Source: Bradysia coprophila
Lineage: Eukaryota; Arthropoda; Insecta; Diptera; Sciaridae
DNA length: 64,000 bases
Direction: 5' to 3'
NCBI RefSeq assembly: GCF_014529535.1
Contig: NW_023503616.1
Location: 4,712,001 to 4,776,000, forward strand
A model generated the notes under the pieces. That model made no database searches. It was not told the DNA's origin and was given only the letters and a program-made list of their open reading frames with translations. Shown here piece by piece: positions 19,847 to 32,608 of the stretch. Numbering within the stretch: the first letter of the stretch is position 1; each line of letters begins with the position of its first letter. A program made the translations under genes and the position numbers.

Positions 19847-20246
19847 AGAGCTTCCGAGCATACGCTGAAATTGTAGCCTACATTTGTGCGTTTCGAAATT
19901 TTTGATCGCTGATATCTTTTTACGAAAGCCCTTATTGAAAAATGTACGACCACATTTTCGAGTAAAAATATGTCAGCTTTGAATAAAAAATAAAATTGCC
20001 TGTGAAAGTTTCATGTGCTTTGAGAAAACTGTACCGGTGCCCCAAATTTGCATCAAAGGTACACTTTTCTCAAAGCACATGGAACTTTCACAGACAATTT
20101 TATTTTTTATTCAAAGCCGACATATTTTTACTCGAAAATGTGGTCGTACATTTTTTAAAAGGGGCTCTCGTAAAAAGATATCAGCGATCAAAAATTTCGA
20201 AACGCAGAAATGTAGGCTACAATTTCAGCGTACGCTCGGAAGCTCT
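19847..20246. repeat. Large foldback element, arms about 185 bp
   Basis: Left arm agagcttccgagcatacgc... and right arm ...gcgtacgctcggaagctct are near-perfect complements through to a loop of about 30 bp containing accggtgccccaaatttgc. The terminal block aaattgtagcctacattt also bounds the element at 30865-31890. Confidence 0.88.
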
Positions 20247-22720
20247 TAAAAAAAGCAGTTTGTTTGCTAGAGAGGGTATTGACTGTAAGTGTCTGTTCGA
20301 AAAGTACAAAATAGGTTTTTCATGTTTTTTGAAGTGTACCGAGTTTACTCGACTTCGAGCAACGAAAATTTATATTTATCGAACCAAATAGGGTGTGTAT
20401 GGTATCGTTTGAAAGTTTAGTAGTCTATAGACTAAAGATTGCAATCAATATTTGCACATATCAATTTGATTAGCAGAGGCTTTAGGTTCGAACTGTTTCA
20501 CGGATTTTTTTTTTATATATTTTGTCCGACACCTTCTGATGGGATCTTTACTGAATACGTTCAGCGGATTTTTATCTAAGAAATCCTGCTGAAAGCTTAC
20601 TTGAGTAACTTATTGTAATGGAAAACTCAGTAGGCACTATGCTACTAAGCTTGCAATAGAACAAACAGTCATGAGGTTTTATTTCCATATGATGCGATTG
20701 TCCACTTTTTTTGTTATGGGTAAGTTTCGCAGAAATCTTTTATTGCAAGCCTCCAATTTCGATTGAAGATCGACCTTATTTTCGAATATAAGTTCCTCAG
20801 GTTAATCGGTACTAACCGGTGATCATAACCAACATTTGTGTCTCTTGTGTCTCTTGCTTCAATTATATCGAAAAAAAATTGCAACCCCTTTTTGAGGGAA
20901 TGCCATTTACTTTGGCTTGGCCTCTATAAGTCCGAAAATAAGAAATTAAAAAAAAATGTGAAACAGTTTCTTTTAGAATTGAAAGGCGCATAAATGAGTC
21001 ATTCCATTCCATTTTAAAAACCTTTGTATTATAAGTGATACTCGAGAAGGAAACCACAGAAAAACATGGTAAGTCCAATTGGAATGACAATGCGCCACCA
21101 CTTCACTTTTCTATTAGAGTTCTTTGTGTTAAATAATAAAAGTAATTTTAAAATCAATATTTGCCGCGCAACGATTTTTTTTTATTAATTTTTGATTTTC
21201 TGTCAGTAAAATTTGCGAAAAATAAGGAAAATAAGGATTTTTTACCAAAATAAGGAGGAATAAGGAGGTTTTCATAAAAATAAGAAAAATCAAGGAAATA
21301 AGGAGGTGTGAAAGGCCTGAATAGCATCGGGACGCAAGAGGGTATTGGCTCTTCATGTATTGGTGAACATGTTTAATGCCTAACATGAACCGTCTAAAAC
21401 TGATACGTACATAACTTTACTCTCTACACTCAAGGTAAATGAGTCATTACTCATTTACATGCTCCTTAAAACCCGAGGAAAAATTACTTTTGTGATTGTT
21501 TGGAATTTTATATTTTGCCTTTGACTAACTGCTGATTTAGATAGCAATGTAAAGTTAAAATAAAAAATTTCTTTTGTTTTCAGTTCTTTTCGCATTGTCA
21601 CAAAACTTGCATTTGCTACTTATTTTCGTTTCAATTGAGAAAATTTAGCAGAAAAATGAAAATTTGGAGATATACTTTCACAAGTGCAAGTCGAAGTCGA
21701 AGTCGAAGTTAAAATAACAATCTCCAAACCAGCAGCTATGCTATTTTACTCATTGAGCACTTGGGAAATGAAAATGAACGCAAATGTTATCAGGTAATGA
21801 ATCATTTCACTAGGGTGAAGAGAGCAAAAGAATTTTGCGTTGACTTTACATTGCTATGTAAAATTACTAGTAGAAAGTTACTCAATTTATCGATCCATAA
21901 ATTCTTGAGTGATGAGTACCAATAAGAATTTACAATAATTTGAGCATTCTTATCAGAATAATGTTGAAAATCACGGTCGTACTAACAGGACATTTCGATT
22001 TGAAGCAAATGTCATGGAGGGCAAATATTCAGCCAAAAGAATCCTTCATAATTTTACAAAAGAATTTTGTAGAAAATCCATAGAAAATCATTTAAGACTT
22101 TAAAAGCTTTAAAAACTCAAATTGAAAAAAAAAACACCAGAATCAATACAAAAATCCTTGGAAAACGACAGTAAAATCCTCAGAGGATGGTCTCTTTGAA
22201 AATCCTTTGGCAACGAAATTTACAAATATGTGCCAATCGGATTTTTAGTACGAATTCCACAAATATAAGTCATCTTATCAGATCAAGAATGACTAGATTT
22301 TCCGATCAAAAATGAACAGGAGTTGGAGAAGTCTTCTTTGCGATGGTAAAATCCAAAAAACAATAAAAAAAATGTTCTCCGAGATTCAGATAAAACAATT
22401 AATTTTCTATTTTTAATTTTTCAATTTATTATTTCTCTTCGCTCTAATATGGTCGCAATATTATAAAATAAGATATAATCAGCTCGCGTTAGGGAAAATA
22501 TAGTAACTTATAAAAAAGAAAAGAAAATTTAATTTAATTTTTAACGAAATTCATCTATATCTGTCCGTTCAGAATGAAACAGTTTTCTTAGCTAACGTTT
22601 TTTTTTTTACTCCATTTAAACAAATAACTAAACTTGACACAAAAATTTACAATTTTTTTTTTTAATATTTTATTCTGTGAAAATAAATATTTCGCTTGCT
22701 CTTACTATGATGAATCAATC

Positions 22721-25700
22721 TCAATGGTTGTTTCTGTACTGATTGTTCCACGTATGACTTGAATTCGCATTATAATTATACTTTGAGTTAAATGCGAAAT
22801 TAGTATGCGGTTGATGCGGTGTATTGACATTGACTGGTTGATTTTGGTGAAACCTAGGATGATTCAGTCGTGGAAGAAACGTTGGTTGTTGTGGCGGCGG
22901 CGGTGGTGGTGGCTGTTGCTGATGTTGTGGAGAATGTATTTGATTTTGATATATTGGATTTGGATGCCGCTGCTGCTCCCACAGATTATGCACCGGTCTC
23001 GGGTGCACAATATTATTTCCGTTGTTAAATCGGATATGCGGCCGAATCGCTTGATTATGTGGATACAAATCTGGTTCCCATGACTGAGCGCAAGGCGGTT
23101 GTTGTATTGGTGGAATATGTGTGTTTGGTGGAAAAGTTTCCCATTGTGATGTCATAGGAGATGCTTGCATTTGCATCGGTGACGGTTGCGATGGAACTGA
23201 TTGTGAATTGATGATTGGAGGCGGTCCTCTGAAGTTGTGTGGCGAATGCACCTGCCCTGACGGATATAGTGCCGGTGAGGATGGAAGCGAGTTGGACGAA
23301 GGCTGCTGCTGATGTTGTTGATTAAATGGTTTCGGCGCAGGTATTGTTGTTTGTAATTCAGTTGAGCCAACGGAATTATTTAGCGTCGACGTATTCTGAT
23401 TGGGTACACTTGGATTGACTCCTTGTACCGGCGTAGGTTGTTGCTCGAACACAGGGGGTTGAATGAAGCAAACCTTTGGTTTTGGTATCAGATCTGGCGT
23501 TGATGCAGCTGGCGGTGAATCGTTGAAGGGATATGACGGAATATTGACATCGGTAGGGAATGGTGAGATGCACATTGTGTTGTTTTTGGGATCGTAGTGG
23601 AAATAAATTAACTTTGGAGTAGATTTGAGCTTAGGTTGTGCTAATCGTGTTGGGGGATATCCATCTGGAGGTGGTGGTGGCGGCATGTTTTCGATTTCGG
23701 GATCGATAAACGGTGTAATTTCTAAAACTTGAGGAGCAGCGTCCTGTTGAAGGTAAAATAAAAGGTCATTTTGTAACACATCTGTAACATCGTCAAATTG
23801 ATGTCTTGAACAGAAACAAAAGTTACCTTTTTGATGGTTGATGCTTCCCTTCGCGCACGCCGACGCTTAGAATCCAGTTTTTTCTTAGTCATTCGCTTAT
23901 TGCGATCCCGAAGCAACGGAGCAACATCTTCTCTTTCCGATGTAGATGTTCCATCCCCTGGTGCAACACCATCGGCGAATAAAACACTTTTCTTATTTGC
24001 ACTGAAAAAAAGGAAAATTAACCAAAAATGCGACGGGCATTTTAGTATTTGAACTCACCTCGCCACATTTCCTCGTAAGATACTCTTGCCTCCAATAGCA
24101 TTTGGATTATATGTCGCTTTTTTAACGTCCATCGTATGTACACCAACTTCCATTAAATGTTTTATTTCCAATTTCAGCTTTTCCTTGCGCATAAATCGCT
24201 CCAGGTGCCGTTTATCACGTTCTTGTTTCCGCTTCAACTTCAATTCCGCTTTTTTAACTTCCCGTCGCTCAATTTCTTCCTCGGTCAGCTCTATTATGCT
24301 ATCTTGCTTCACCTCATAGTAATTTTCCTCTTCCACTTTTGAGTCCAATGTCTGTTCCACAATAACGGCTTCTGTTTTTGGTACGATTTCCAACATATTT
24401 CCTTTAACGACGAATGGCGTACGCTCCTCCACATCAACGTTACTTTGCCGAATTTCAATGAGATTTGAAAATATTCGTTGCTGTGGATGTGGATGTTGCA
24501 CTGATAATGGTTGGGGTGACAATTGATTCGGTGCAATATGCGAAACATGCATAGAAGGAACATGCAATCGCGGTAAGGCTTGCATATTTTGAGGCGGTAC
24601 GTGTGGTTGAAAATAATAATTTTCTTGTGAATTCAGAACTGGAATTTTGCTCGTGTTTTCAATCGAATACTGAACGTGGCCCATGTACGGACCGCTGGCT
24701 CGATGAAAATCATATAATTGTTCCGAATGATTAAACGTGTGAGCGTTACGATCGTCTATTGTTCGTTTGGGTGCCAACGTTCGTATGTGTTGATAGTTGT
24801 ACTCAGCGAATGCAGAATTTCCTTCGTCTGGCCATGGAGTTGTGTGAGTACTTTCCAGCCTACAAATTGGTTGTGGTACATTATTGTCACAGGCAAGCAC
24901 GGTTTTCGTAGAATTTGTGTAGTCCGTTGTATGTGGCGGTTCCCATTGTCTATTCGTGTGTTTTTCTGGCATTGGTGGTGTTCTCGCTCGCACCGGACTT
25001 ACAGTGCGCTTTGACCGTGGACTGTGTGAACGACGTAAGCGTCTAGGACTAACTCGCCGAGGTGATTTTCGTGGACTTCGAGAACGTCTTGGACTGCCAC
25101 GAGAACGTCTACGGATCGGACTCGGACTACGATAAGTTCGTTTTCTGGATCGCGGACTTCGATGTCGTGGTGGTGGACTGGAATAACGTTTGCTGGATTC
25201 TTTTGTGCGGGAACGGCCATAGGGTGAAAGTGGTCTGTTCTTCGAATTAGAATCGCTGGAGTCTCTCTTGTCGGAACGAGATGGTGTTAATTGCTTTATT
25301 GGGGAACCTTTGCGAATTTCTGCAGATGAGTCGTATGACTTGCTGCTTTCGATGGAGTTACTCGTCTTACTTGCAACGCTATCCGAACTATCCAAATGTG
25401 ACGATGCGTTATTCAAATATTTCTTCATTTCAGCGGTGTCGATGGGTACCGTTTCATTTGAAGTTATTTTAACGACAGCATTTTCGATCGGAACTGATCT
25501 GTTGGATTTTGGAAATATGTCCGCCATGATGGGATTGTTTGGCATCATTCCTATTCGTGACACTTTAGTATTAATGATTTCACTAGCCAATGAATTGCTA
25601 TTCGATGAACTGACTAGTCCAACTCCTGGTTCAATAACACGTTCTATCAACAATTTATTTGTTTCCTTTGAGCGAGCCAATGTGTTGGGAGTTACTTCTA

Positions 25701-28700
25701 GCATCAGTTTATCGGTAAAGTCGTCGTCGTCAAACATTACTGGTTTCATTATTGAATTCGTCTTGTTGCCGCCAATTTTCAATGATATTGCCGATCGTTT
25801 CTCTGCACTCACCAATAATGCATCGGTTCCACTTGTGCTGGTTACGCTTTCAGGAGTTACTGCATCATTCGCTACAAGTTTTCGTTTGTTGGCGAGTTCT
25901 TTCCGTTTTTCCGAAAACTGTTGCTTCAATAGCTCAACCTTGGATAGTAGTTCATTGTCGCTCAGTTCGTCGTCCTCAATGCCAGTCTTCAAATCGAACA
26001 TATTCTCGTCTAAAGGCAATGGCAATTTAGCATTCTGTTTTCGAGTTTTTTTCTTTCGCTGTTTTTTGTCTGATGACGACGATGTAGATGACGATGAACT
26101 GTCTGACGAACTCGAAGAGGTTGATGACGATTCAGACGAATCGGATGATTGATTTGTTACGTTTGATGGTAGCTTCGGCGACATCACTTTGACTATTTGT
26201 ACTGGCTGATCTGGAACTTTCATTTTCGCTGTGTCGTCAGAATCCGTATGCTCGATTTCATGTAACTTCATTTCCAAAGATTTTTTTAAGGCTTGCAGTT
26301 CTTCGTCTCCGTCATTCGATGTAACCGACTCGAACAATGAAGAAGAAACCGATGACTTGTCACCATTGCTATGATTTTCATTAGAAGCGGGCACACAGCT
26401 CATAATAAATTGTTCGTATTCGTCGTATAGCCGTGCAATAGGCTGATGATTCAATTTTGGTTGTTCATTTCTTTTCGTAATCGGTTTTTCGGGTGAAAGT
26501 TTAGAAATGTATTTGTCTAGCGAACTATCGGAACATATTGTAGTAACGGCACCACTCATTGGACTATTGAACGTTCCATTTTCCATATCTTTCAAACCCG
26601 AAGGTGGACATTTTACTGCAGTAGTATCTACGATAATCGGAGTTTCCATTGTTGGATCGCATTGATCCATGCGTGGAGTGGTTTGGTTCATTTGTTCTGA
26701 TATTTTGGCGCAACAATCGTTCATGAACAAAATGGTTCGGTCTTGCTTAGGTACATTCAATTGCAACGGAATCGTATCGAGCTGCAACAAATTTTCGATA
26801 CTACTACCGGTCATTTCGTCTGTTGCTTCGACACTATCCCAATTATCCCAATTCGAATGGTATTCCTCGCTATTCGGAGATTTTCCGTCCATCGTGCTGT
26901 TATTCACTTTCGAGGGCGCACCGTCGTTCGATAATTTTTTGCTTTTTATTTTCAGAGTTGCATCTTCATTACTTCGATCGAGTTCTTTCCGCCTTTTCTT
27001 CACAGATTTATCAGCCTTAGATCCCGAACGGCGTCTATGTTTAACTTTTAGCTTTTCAGTACTTCCGTCCGATGATTTTTTTCGTTTTCTTTTCTCTACC
27101 GTTGATTTCGACGACGATCGTTTTTTCTTATTTGATGTTGAGATTTTGTCGACAATTCCATTTGTCAAACGGTGGCGCATAACATGAGGATTCGGTGAAT
27201 ACTTTATGGAAGGAAGAGTTTTGGTGAATCTGTAAGGAAGAATTTTGTCATTCAATATTGGTGTTGAGTAAATGTGGACTGCGATCGCGGCTCTTTTTAA
27301 TTTAATTTAATTTCATTTGAGATCAAAGGATTTCAATAGTCAAATAGACCTAAAATGCGAGATTCGTTGAAACATATTTTCAGTAAAATCACTGAGACAT
27401 TTTTGTGACTCGTGATACTCGTGCAGTAATTTGTTCGGAATAACGAGAAGATAACAAAATCAGTCATAGAAGGAAAGATAATGTCCAGCGTAATCTAAAC
27501 TTTGTAAATAGTCGACCTGTGCTTACTACTTAATTGCTATCAATAGACGAGATAATATTAATAGTGGTCGGAATCGGAGGTTAGTGGCATACAATTTTTC
27601 TATTTTCTAAAATGAGTTTTACTGGGAAAGTTGTTTTGATAACTGGAGCAAGCAGTGGCATCGGAGCTGGTACAGCCGAACATTTCTCGAAACTTGGAGC
27701 CTCGTTGGCATTGGTCGGTCGCAATGTAAACAATTTATCGGAAGTTATAAAAAAATGTGGCGAAAGTCCCGTCTTACCGATCATAGCCGATGTGAACAAA
27801 GACGCAAAAGTCATCATCGAAAAAACCATAGCACATTTTGGTCGCCTTGATGTGTTGGTGAATAATGCTGGTGCTGGTGCCAAATCGTCGATTGAATCGA
27901 CATCAATGGAACCGTATGACTTCATTATGACAACAAATCTTCGAAGTATCTACGAATTGACGATAAATGCGGTTCCACATTTAATTGCAACAAAAGGCAA
28001 CATTGTCAACGTATCCAGTACGGCAGGACTACGAGCCTCTACCGTCGTTCTAACATATTGTATGTCTAAGGCAGCTTTGGATCAGTTCACCAAGTGCATT
28101 TCACTGGAATTGGCTCCGAAAGGTGTGCGCGTGAATTCGGTCAATCCGGCTGTGATCAGAACCAATTTTCATAAGAACATGGGCTTTGATGAGGAGGAAT
28201 ACAAATTGTATTTGGAAAATTGCAAAAAGTCCCATGCCTTGGGTAGGGTGGGAGAAGTTTCTGAAGTGGCAGAAGCTATAATCTTTTTGGCAAGTGACAC
28301 AGCGAGTTTTATTACTGGCACGTTACTTCCGGTTGATGGCGGTAAAATAAATATGTGTCCGCGATAGAAATAAAAACAGAATTCTACCAGCATTAATTAT
28401 CGAACTTTCCGACCAGCTACGCGACCTAGCCAATGTGAGGGTATCAGAGTTCATGTCTTTTAATGAAAAACAATAAAGTGTTCTGAGGGGTGACACTCGA
28501 TTGTCATTGTACAGACTTGACTTTTTTCGGCTGTCAGTTACTAAAATCGCAAAAAATTTTCGAATCGAAGAGCCGAATTTTTACATTTGTTGAAAAGATT
28601 ATTCAAGTGCAAGTTTGTCGTTTCGTCTAAAGTGATATCGTCAAGTGTAAGATAAGTCTGTACAGACTCATTCATTTCAGCATAATATATCAAATGTCGA

Positions 28701-29920
28701 TCAACCATTTTTTTTGGGACACTACGGTAATACCGCACAGCATAGAATCATGATGTCACTCTCTTTTCCCCCAAAATTCATAGCACAATCGAATTTGGAA
28801 GCGAAGAGAACCAACTCGAAGCAAAGTAATCAACTTAATAACCACATACCTCTCCAACTGATGGTCTCTGCTTTGATTCTCCAATAAAGTGCGTTTCTCA
28901 GATGAAATGCGTTTCTCAGACGAAATGCGCTTCTCAGACGAAATACGTTTGCCCGACGAAATCCTTGAAAACGAAAAACGTTAATCGAATACAATCATTT
29001 ACAGTAAACAGGCAGATTTACTCTATGTCCCGATTCGAATCACGTCTCTTTTTCGACCGTTTCTTGACGCTACTCGTTGATGATCTTCGCGAGGATACGT
29101 CTCGCGTGGTTTTCTTTTTCCGATCTTTGTTTCGACGCTTCCGTCTCTTGTCGCTGCTTCTGCTATCTTCGGACATTCTCTTGCTACGTTTTTCCTTCGC
29201 ACGTTTTGTTTTCAAATCGAATGCAGCTGGCAATTTTCGTTTTTTCAGACACGCATCTAATAAATCACTGCTCATTAAAGGTTCTTCTTTTTCGCTGTTC
29301 ACATCTTCGTCACTTTGCTTATCCACATCTAAGTTATTATACACTTTCAACGCTTCTAACGAATCAACTGGAGCCTTCGGACCGATGATTTCCTTGTTCA
29401 CTTTTTCGATGCTTCCACTTTTATTGTTATCCAATTTTGTATCGGTCGGCGGATGATCAACTTTGATATGATGTATGACCACATTCTCACCGAAATATGT
29501 TGGAATCGTGCGGTCTTTGAATTTTTTCAATTCCTCAATTTGGGATATTGTTGCCTTCGCTTTCTCCATTGGAGTCAATGACTTTTTCTCCTTTTTCGGT
29601 TTATTTATGTCTCTGGTAGGCGTTTTTAAAACATTTGTGTGAAATTCTTTGACGGGTTTTTGTTGACTGCCAAACGCTTTCAGAATTTTGATGGCTCGTT
29701 CTTTTCCCAACACAGGTTCGATTTTCTTCGGTGTTTGATTTTGGGTGTCCAGTGCTGGATCGTCGGCAGGCTTAAGCGGCGTAGAACATGCGTTTTTGTC
29801 ATCATTCTGTTTGGTGTCAGGAATTGAAAACATATCAATTTCCTTATCAAGTAATGGCGGGTGGGTCAATGAATCTTGTTTTACGCCGTTGTTGTCATCA
29901 TTGTGCTCTGTTGCATTCAT
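22721..29920 (-). CDS. Large RS-rich / proline-rich nuclear-type protein, 4 exons (unrecognised)
   Basis: Exons on the minus strand are 29920-29022, 27229-24059, 24001-23827 and 23743-22721, giving about 1755 residues. Junction phases (2, 2, 0) agree, which is why the open frame at 29022-29920 is joined to the 3.2 kb exon. Composition: Lys/Ser-rich N-terminal third with basic clusters, a Ser/Asp tract (about residue 685-720), an SR segment (SPRSRKRTYRSPSP, RRSRGSPRRSRSP), a Lys/Glu-rich predicted helix, a conserved-looking block ANKKSVLFADGVAPGDG, then PPPPPPDGYPPT and a Gln/Pro/Asn-rich tail. KSVLF fits the PP1-docking pattern [RK]-x-V-x-F. No catalytic or zinc-finger domain seen. The product is probably a nuclear RNA-processing or chromatin protein, but I do not recognise the family. 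The SDR gene 27612-28367 lies in its first intron on the other strand. Confidence 0.78.
27612..28367 (+). CDS. Short-chain dehydrogenase/reductase, classical SDR, intronless
   Basis: The 251-residue single-exon gene is a classical SDR related to insect 3-oxoacyl-reductase-like enzymes. Visible motifs are the NAD(P)-binding TGASSGIG (residues 11-18), NNAG (84-87), an active-site Ser in NVSS (135-136), the YCMSK catalytic Tyr/Lys pair (Y149, K153) and the C-terminal VDGGKIN. Length is typical. Substrate cannot be inferred. The gene lies entirely within the roughly 1.8 kb first intron of the RS-rich protein gene, on the opposite strand, and lacks introns, unlike its multi-exon neighbours; this suggests retroposition or old intron loss. 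AATAAA signals are at 28369-28374 and 28472-28477. Confidence 0.95.
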   Translation: MSFTGKVVLITGASSGIGAGTAEHFSKLGASLALVGRNVNNLSEVIKKCGESPVLPIIADVNKDAKVIIEKTIAHFGRLDVLVNNAGAGAKSSIESTSMEPYDFIMTTNLRSIYELTINAVPHLIATKGNIVNVSSTAGLRASTVVLTYCMSKAALDQFTKCISLELAPKGVRVNSVNPAVIRTNFHKNMGFDEEEYKLYLENCKKSHALGRVGEVSEVAEAIIFLASDTASFITGTLLPVDGGKINMCPR

Positions 29921-32608
29921 TTCGGATGCCTGATTTGCAATTCTTCAAAGTATTACAATTTTATTTATTGATTGTTATTGATGCAATCGCGTCGTGAACG
30001 AAATTACGGAAAGATTTAGATCCGTCGGAGTGCCTTCTTTTTATTGCTGTCAAAATTATCATTATTTTTGACTACAATCACAAATGTTTTGCCATTTGCT
30101 TTCATTATCGCACACTTCTGACAAAGGACAATAAATATTTTCACAATCGCCAAAACTGCACAATTCTACCAGTTTGTTACCAAATAAAAATGAAAAGTAT
30201 GTCTATCTCGAAATCATTTTTTTAATTTTATTAGCGCTGCATAAGCGTGTCGCATTGTGTTGTGTCGGCGTTTTGTTGACAGTTTTTGTCAGTCATGCAA
30301 TCGAAGCCATGTACTGCGAATAGTTCGAAAAGAGAAATTGTAATGTCACTGTCCTGGTATATTTCATCGTCCTTTTATTAATCAGCTCCTTTAAATTCAA
30401 ACAATTTAATTGCGCATATTTAAATGTCGGAGGCGCTTGAACCCCTATGGTAACAAGTGCAGCTGATTTTTTTTATAGAGATATTTCGACAGTTTTGTTG
30501 TTGTCATGTTGGATTTTCGTACAAGCTTGACTGTTAGAAATATCTGTAAAAAAATTTGAGCATTTGGTGAAAGCTTGATAGTTGACTCAATAAATAGATG
30601 AATAAAAAACTCGAACCTAGTTGCAATGACTACGATATATATAAAATCAGTTGGTGTTCAACAACAAATCTCAAAATTGAACTTGTTGCTACTTTTGTTG
30701 GTAACTTCAGTCGAAGTTAGCGTCAGTTAGAGTAGCACACTATATAATCTTCAAGAATAAGAATTCAGTTCCAACAACCACAAAAAGGACTATAATCATC
30801 AAAGTATAACTAGAGATTGAACCTGATCTGATCAAAATTATTTTAAGAGGTCATGATGCTTCGTTGAAAATTGTAGCCTACATTTGTGCGGTTCGTATTT
30901 TATCTTTGCTGATATCTTTTCATCAAAATTCTGTTTAAAAAATGGAAGACGTATATAACGACCACAAAAAGTGTTAGTTTTCAATAATAAATAGATCATT
31001 ATGACGGGGAAGTGTTTTGCAGTGTATATTTGATTTGAACAAAGAACTTGCAGGGAACTGTCAAACGTTGACACAAAAGAATTTCTCCTTCATTTGACAC
31101 TTCCCGCAAGGTTGAACAAAAGACAGAACAATAATTTCTGTTTCTCATACAATACAAATAGTAGAAGGTATCAACATCAGAAATGGTTAATAACTTAAAT
31201 AATATGTGGTTGGAATTACGGAAAAACCGCAGAAAATTCCCTCGGTGTAGTATAACCTATAATTTTCAAACTTTTCCTTCAAAATAACAGCTAAACGGCC
31301 CATCCTACGACTTTGCATCCCATTACTATTTTTTTTCCTTTTTCGATTATCTACAAAAAATCACGACGGTAACTTCGCCGTAAAAAGTCTATTTTTCGAG
31401 TTATGGCCAAAAACAGAAATTTTACCTGGTTTTTCAATGTTTTTTTATAAAGCATTGATTTTCTGATCCGGAAGGCTTAAATATTGGTCCCATATCTTTG
31501 TTTAGATTTAAAATTTCACCGTCATAAGAGTCTATATATAGATCTGTTTGTGACAGTTTGACTATATCCGAGAAAACTCAGCAGTTTCTCAGGGCTGTTC
31601 AAACTGCTATAACCAAATCTAATTTTTGTTGAAAGGTAACACATTTGTGGTGATTATAGGTTTGTTCCAAGGCCACACGAATTGTCAAATCGAAATTACT
31701 GTCAAATTTCATCCATAAAGACATAACCTCATCAATATTCATATAAAAACCGATCTATGTGGATGAAATCGTGTTCGTTCGGTAAGTTAAAATTCTTGTT
31801 TACAGTTACTTTAACCTATTAAACCTATTATCACAAAAAATATTATCGAAAATAAAATACGAAACGCACAAATATAGGCTACAAATTTCATACAAGCATC
31901 GATTTCACTTAACCCCAAAAATGTCAAATAAAAATTTGAACAGTCAAGGAATTTTCCGATAAATGCGAAGTCTAGTTTGAAAATCACCGCCAGTCTGCAA
32001 ACAAATTTCCCCAATAATATTGTCGCATATTTTGTGATTTTTGCCGGTGCACGACATAAATAAAAATCGGCTGACGACACCATGGCATTGTTGCGCCGAT
32101 AAATGTTTTGGCGCATTTCATTTCAAAAAAACGTCTTCATTTTTTCCATTCACTCGCAACGAAAAACTCAAATCAATTCTTAATAAATATTTCGATTTTA
32201 TTTATTGCTATTTTTTATATTATAATAAGAGGGTGGTGTGTAAAATATGACATTATTTTTTTGTTTATTTGTTTCAATGCTATGAATATAAATTTGTTTA
32301 TTGTTTGCCGTTCGGTTCAATCTTGTAGTTCTCACGGGAAGTCAACAGAGTTCTCAACAAAATGATTATAAATTCAATCACAATGTTCCTATATGCTATT
32401 AATGATGTATATAAATGATCATAAATTGCCTACAATGTATGATGTGTGGTGTCTTAAAAATTATCTGCATTTGTATAACAATGCGCGTAAAATACAAATT
32501 GGTTTAGCTGCAGAGAGATAATAAAATCGAAACGAAATCGATAAAATTAAGCAATTTGGCTGCGAATGTAGAATATAGTTACCTGTACTGCCCCAAATGT
32601 TTCTGGTT
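29921..32608. other. Intergenic stretch with a TIR element, between the RS-protein and Hippo genes
   Basis: No host gene recognised. 29921-30860 is AT-rich and probably includes the RS-protein promoter (an acceptor-like ttgcaaatcag on the minus strand just upstream of its ATG suggests a 5' untranslated exon further out). 30865-31890 is a non-autonomous element. 31891-32608 includes Hippo 3' untranslated sequence. Confidence 0.5.
30865..31890. mobile_element. Non-autonomous element with terminal inverted repeats (~1.03 kb)
   Basis: Left end tgaaaattgtagcctacatt through cgtattttat and right end ataaaatacgaaacgcacaa through gctacaaatttca are complementary over about 40 bp with few mismatches. 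The ends match the terminal block of the foldback at 19847-20246. The interior has no open frame of transposase size, so it is probably mobilised in trans. Confidence 0.72.

Larger units (their letters stand above)
18452..22720. other. Repeat-rich intergenic region
   Basis: No host gene recognised. Contents: low-complexity caattcctttcaattcc repeats (about 18778-19060), a MITE (19091-19226), a composite hairpin repeat (19607-19800), a large foldback (19847-20246), and short aataagga repeats (about 21215-21310). From about 21400 to 22720 it is plain AT-rich DNA with homopolymer runs. Confidence 0.6.

Noticed and set aside
20013-20391. Plus-strand frames of 78 and 131 codons
   Set aside because: They lie within or run out of the foldback element and have no recognisable domain.
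25268-26152. 294-codon plus-strand frame
   Set aside because: Antisense to the Ser/Asp-rich part of the RS protein; long frames opposite biased codons are expected. No start context or domain.
28860-28975. Repeated cagacgaaatgcg(c/t)tt units near 28,900
   Set aside because: Four short imperfect repeats in the intron; no CRISPR-like spacers or coding function, and CRISPR is not expected in an animal genome.
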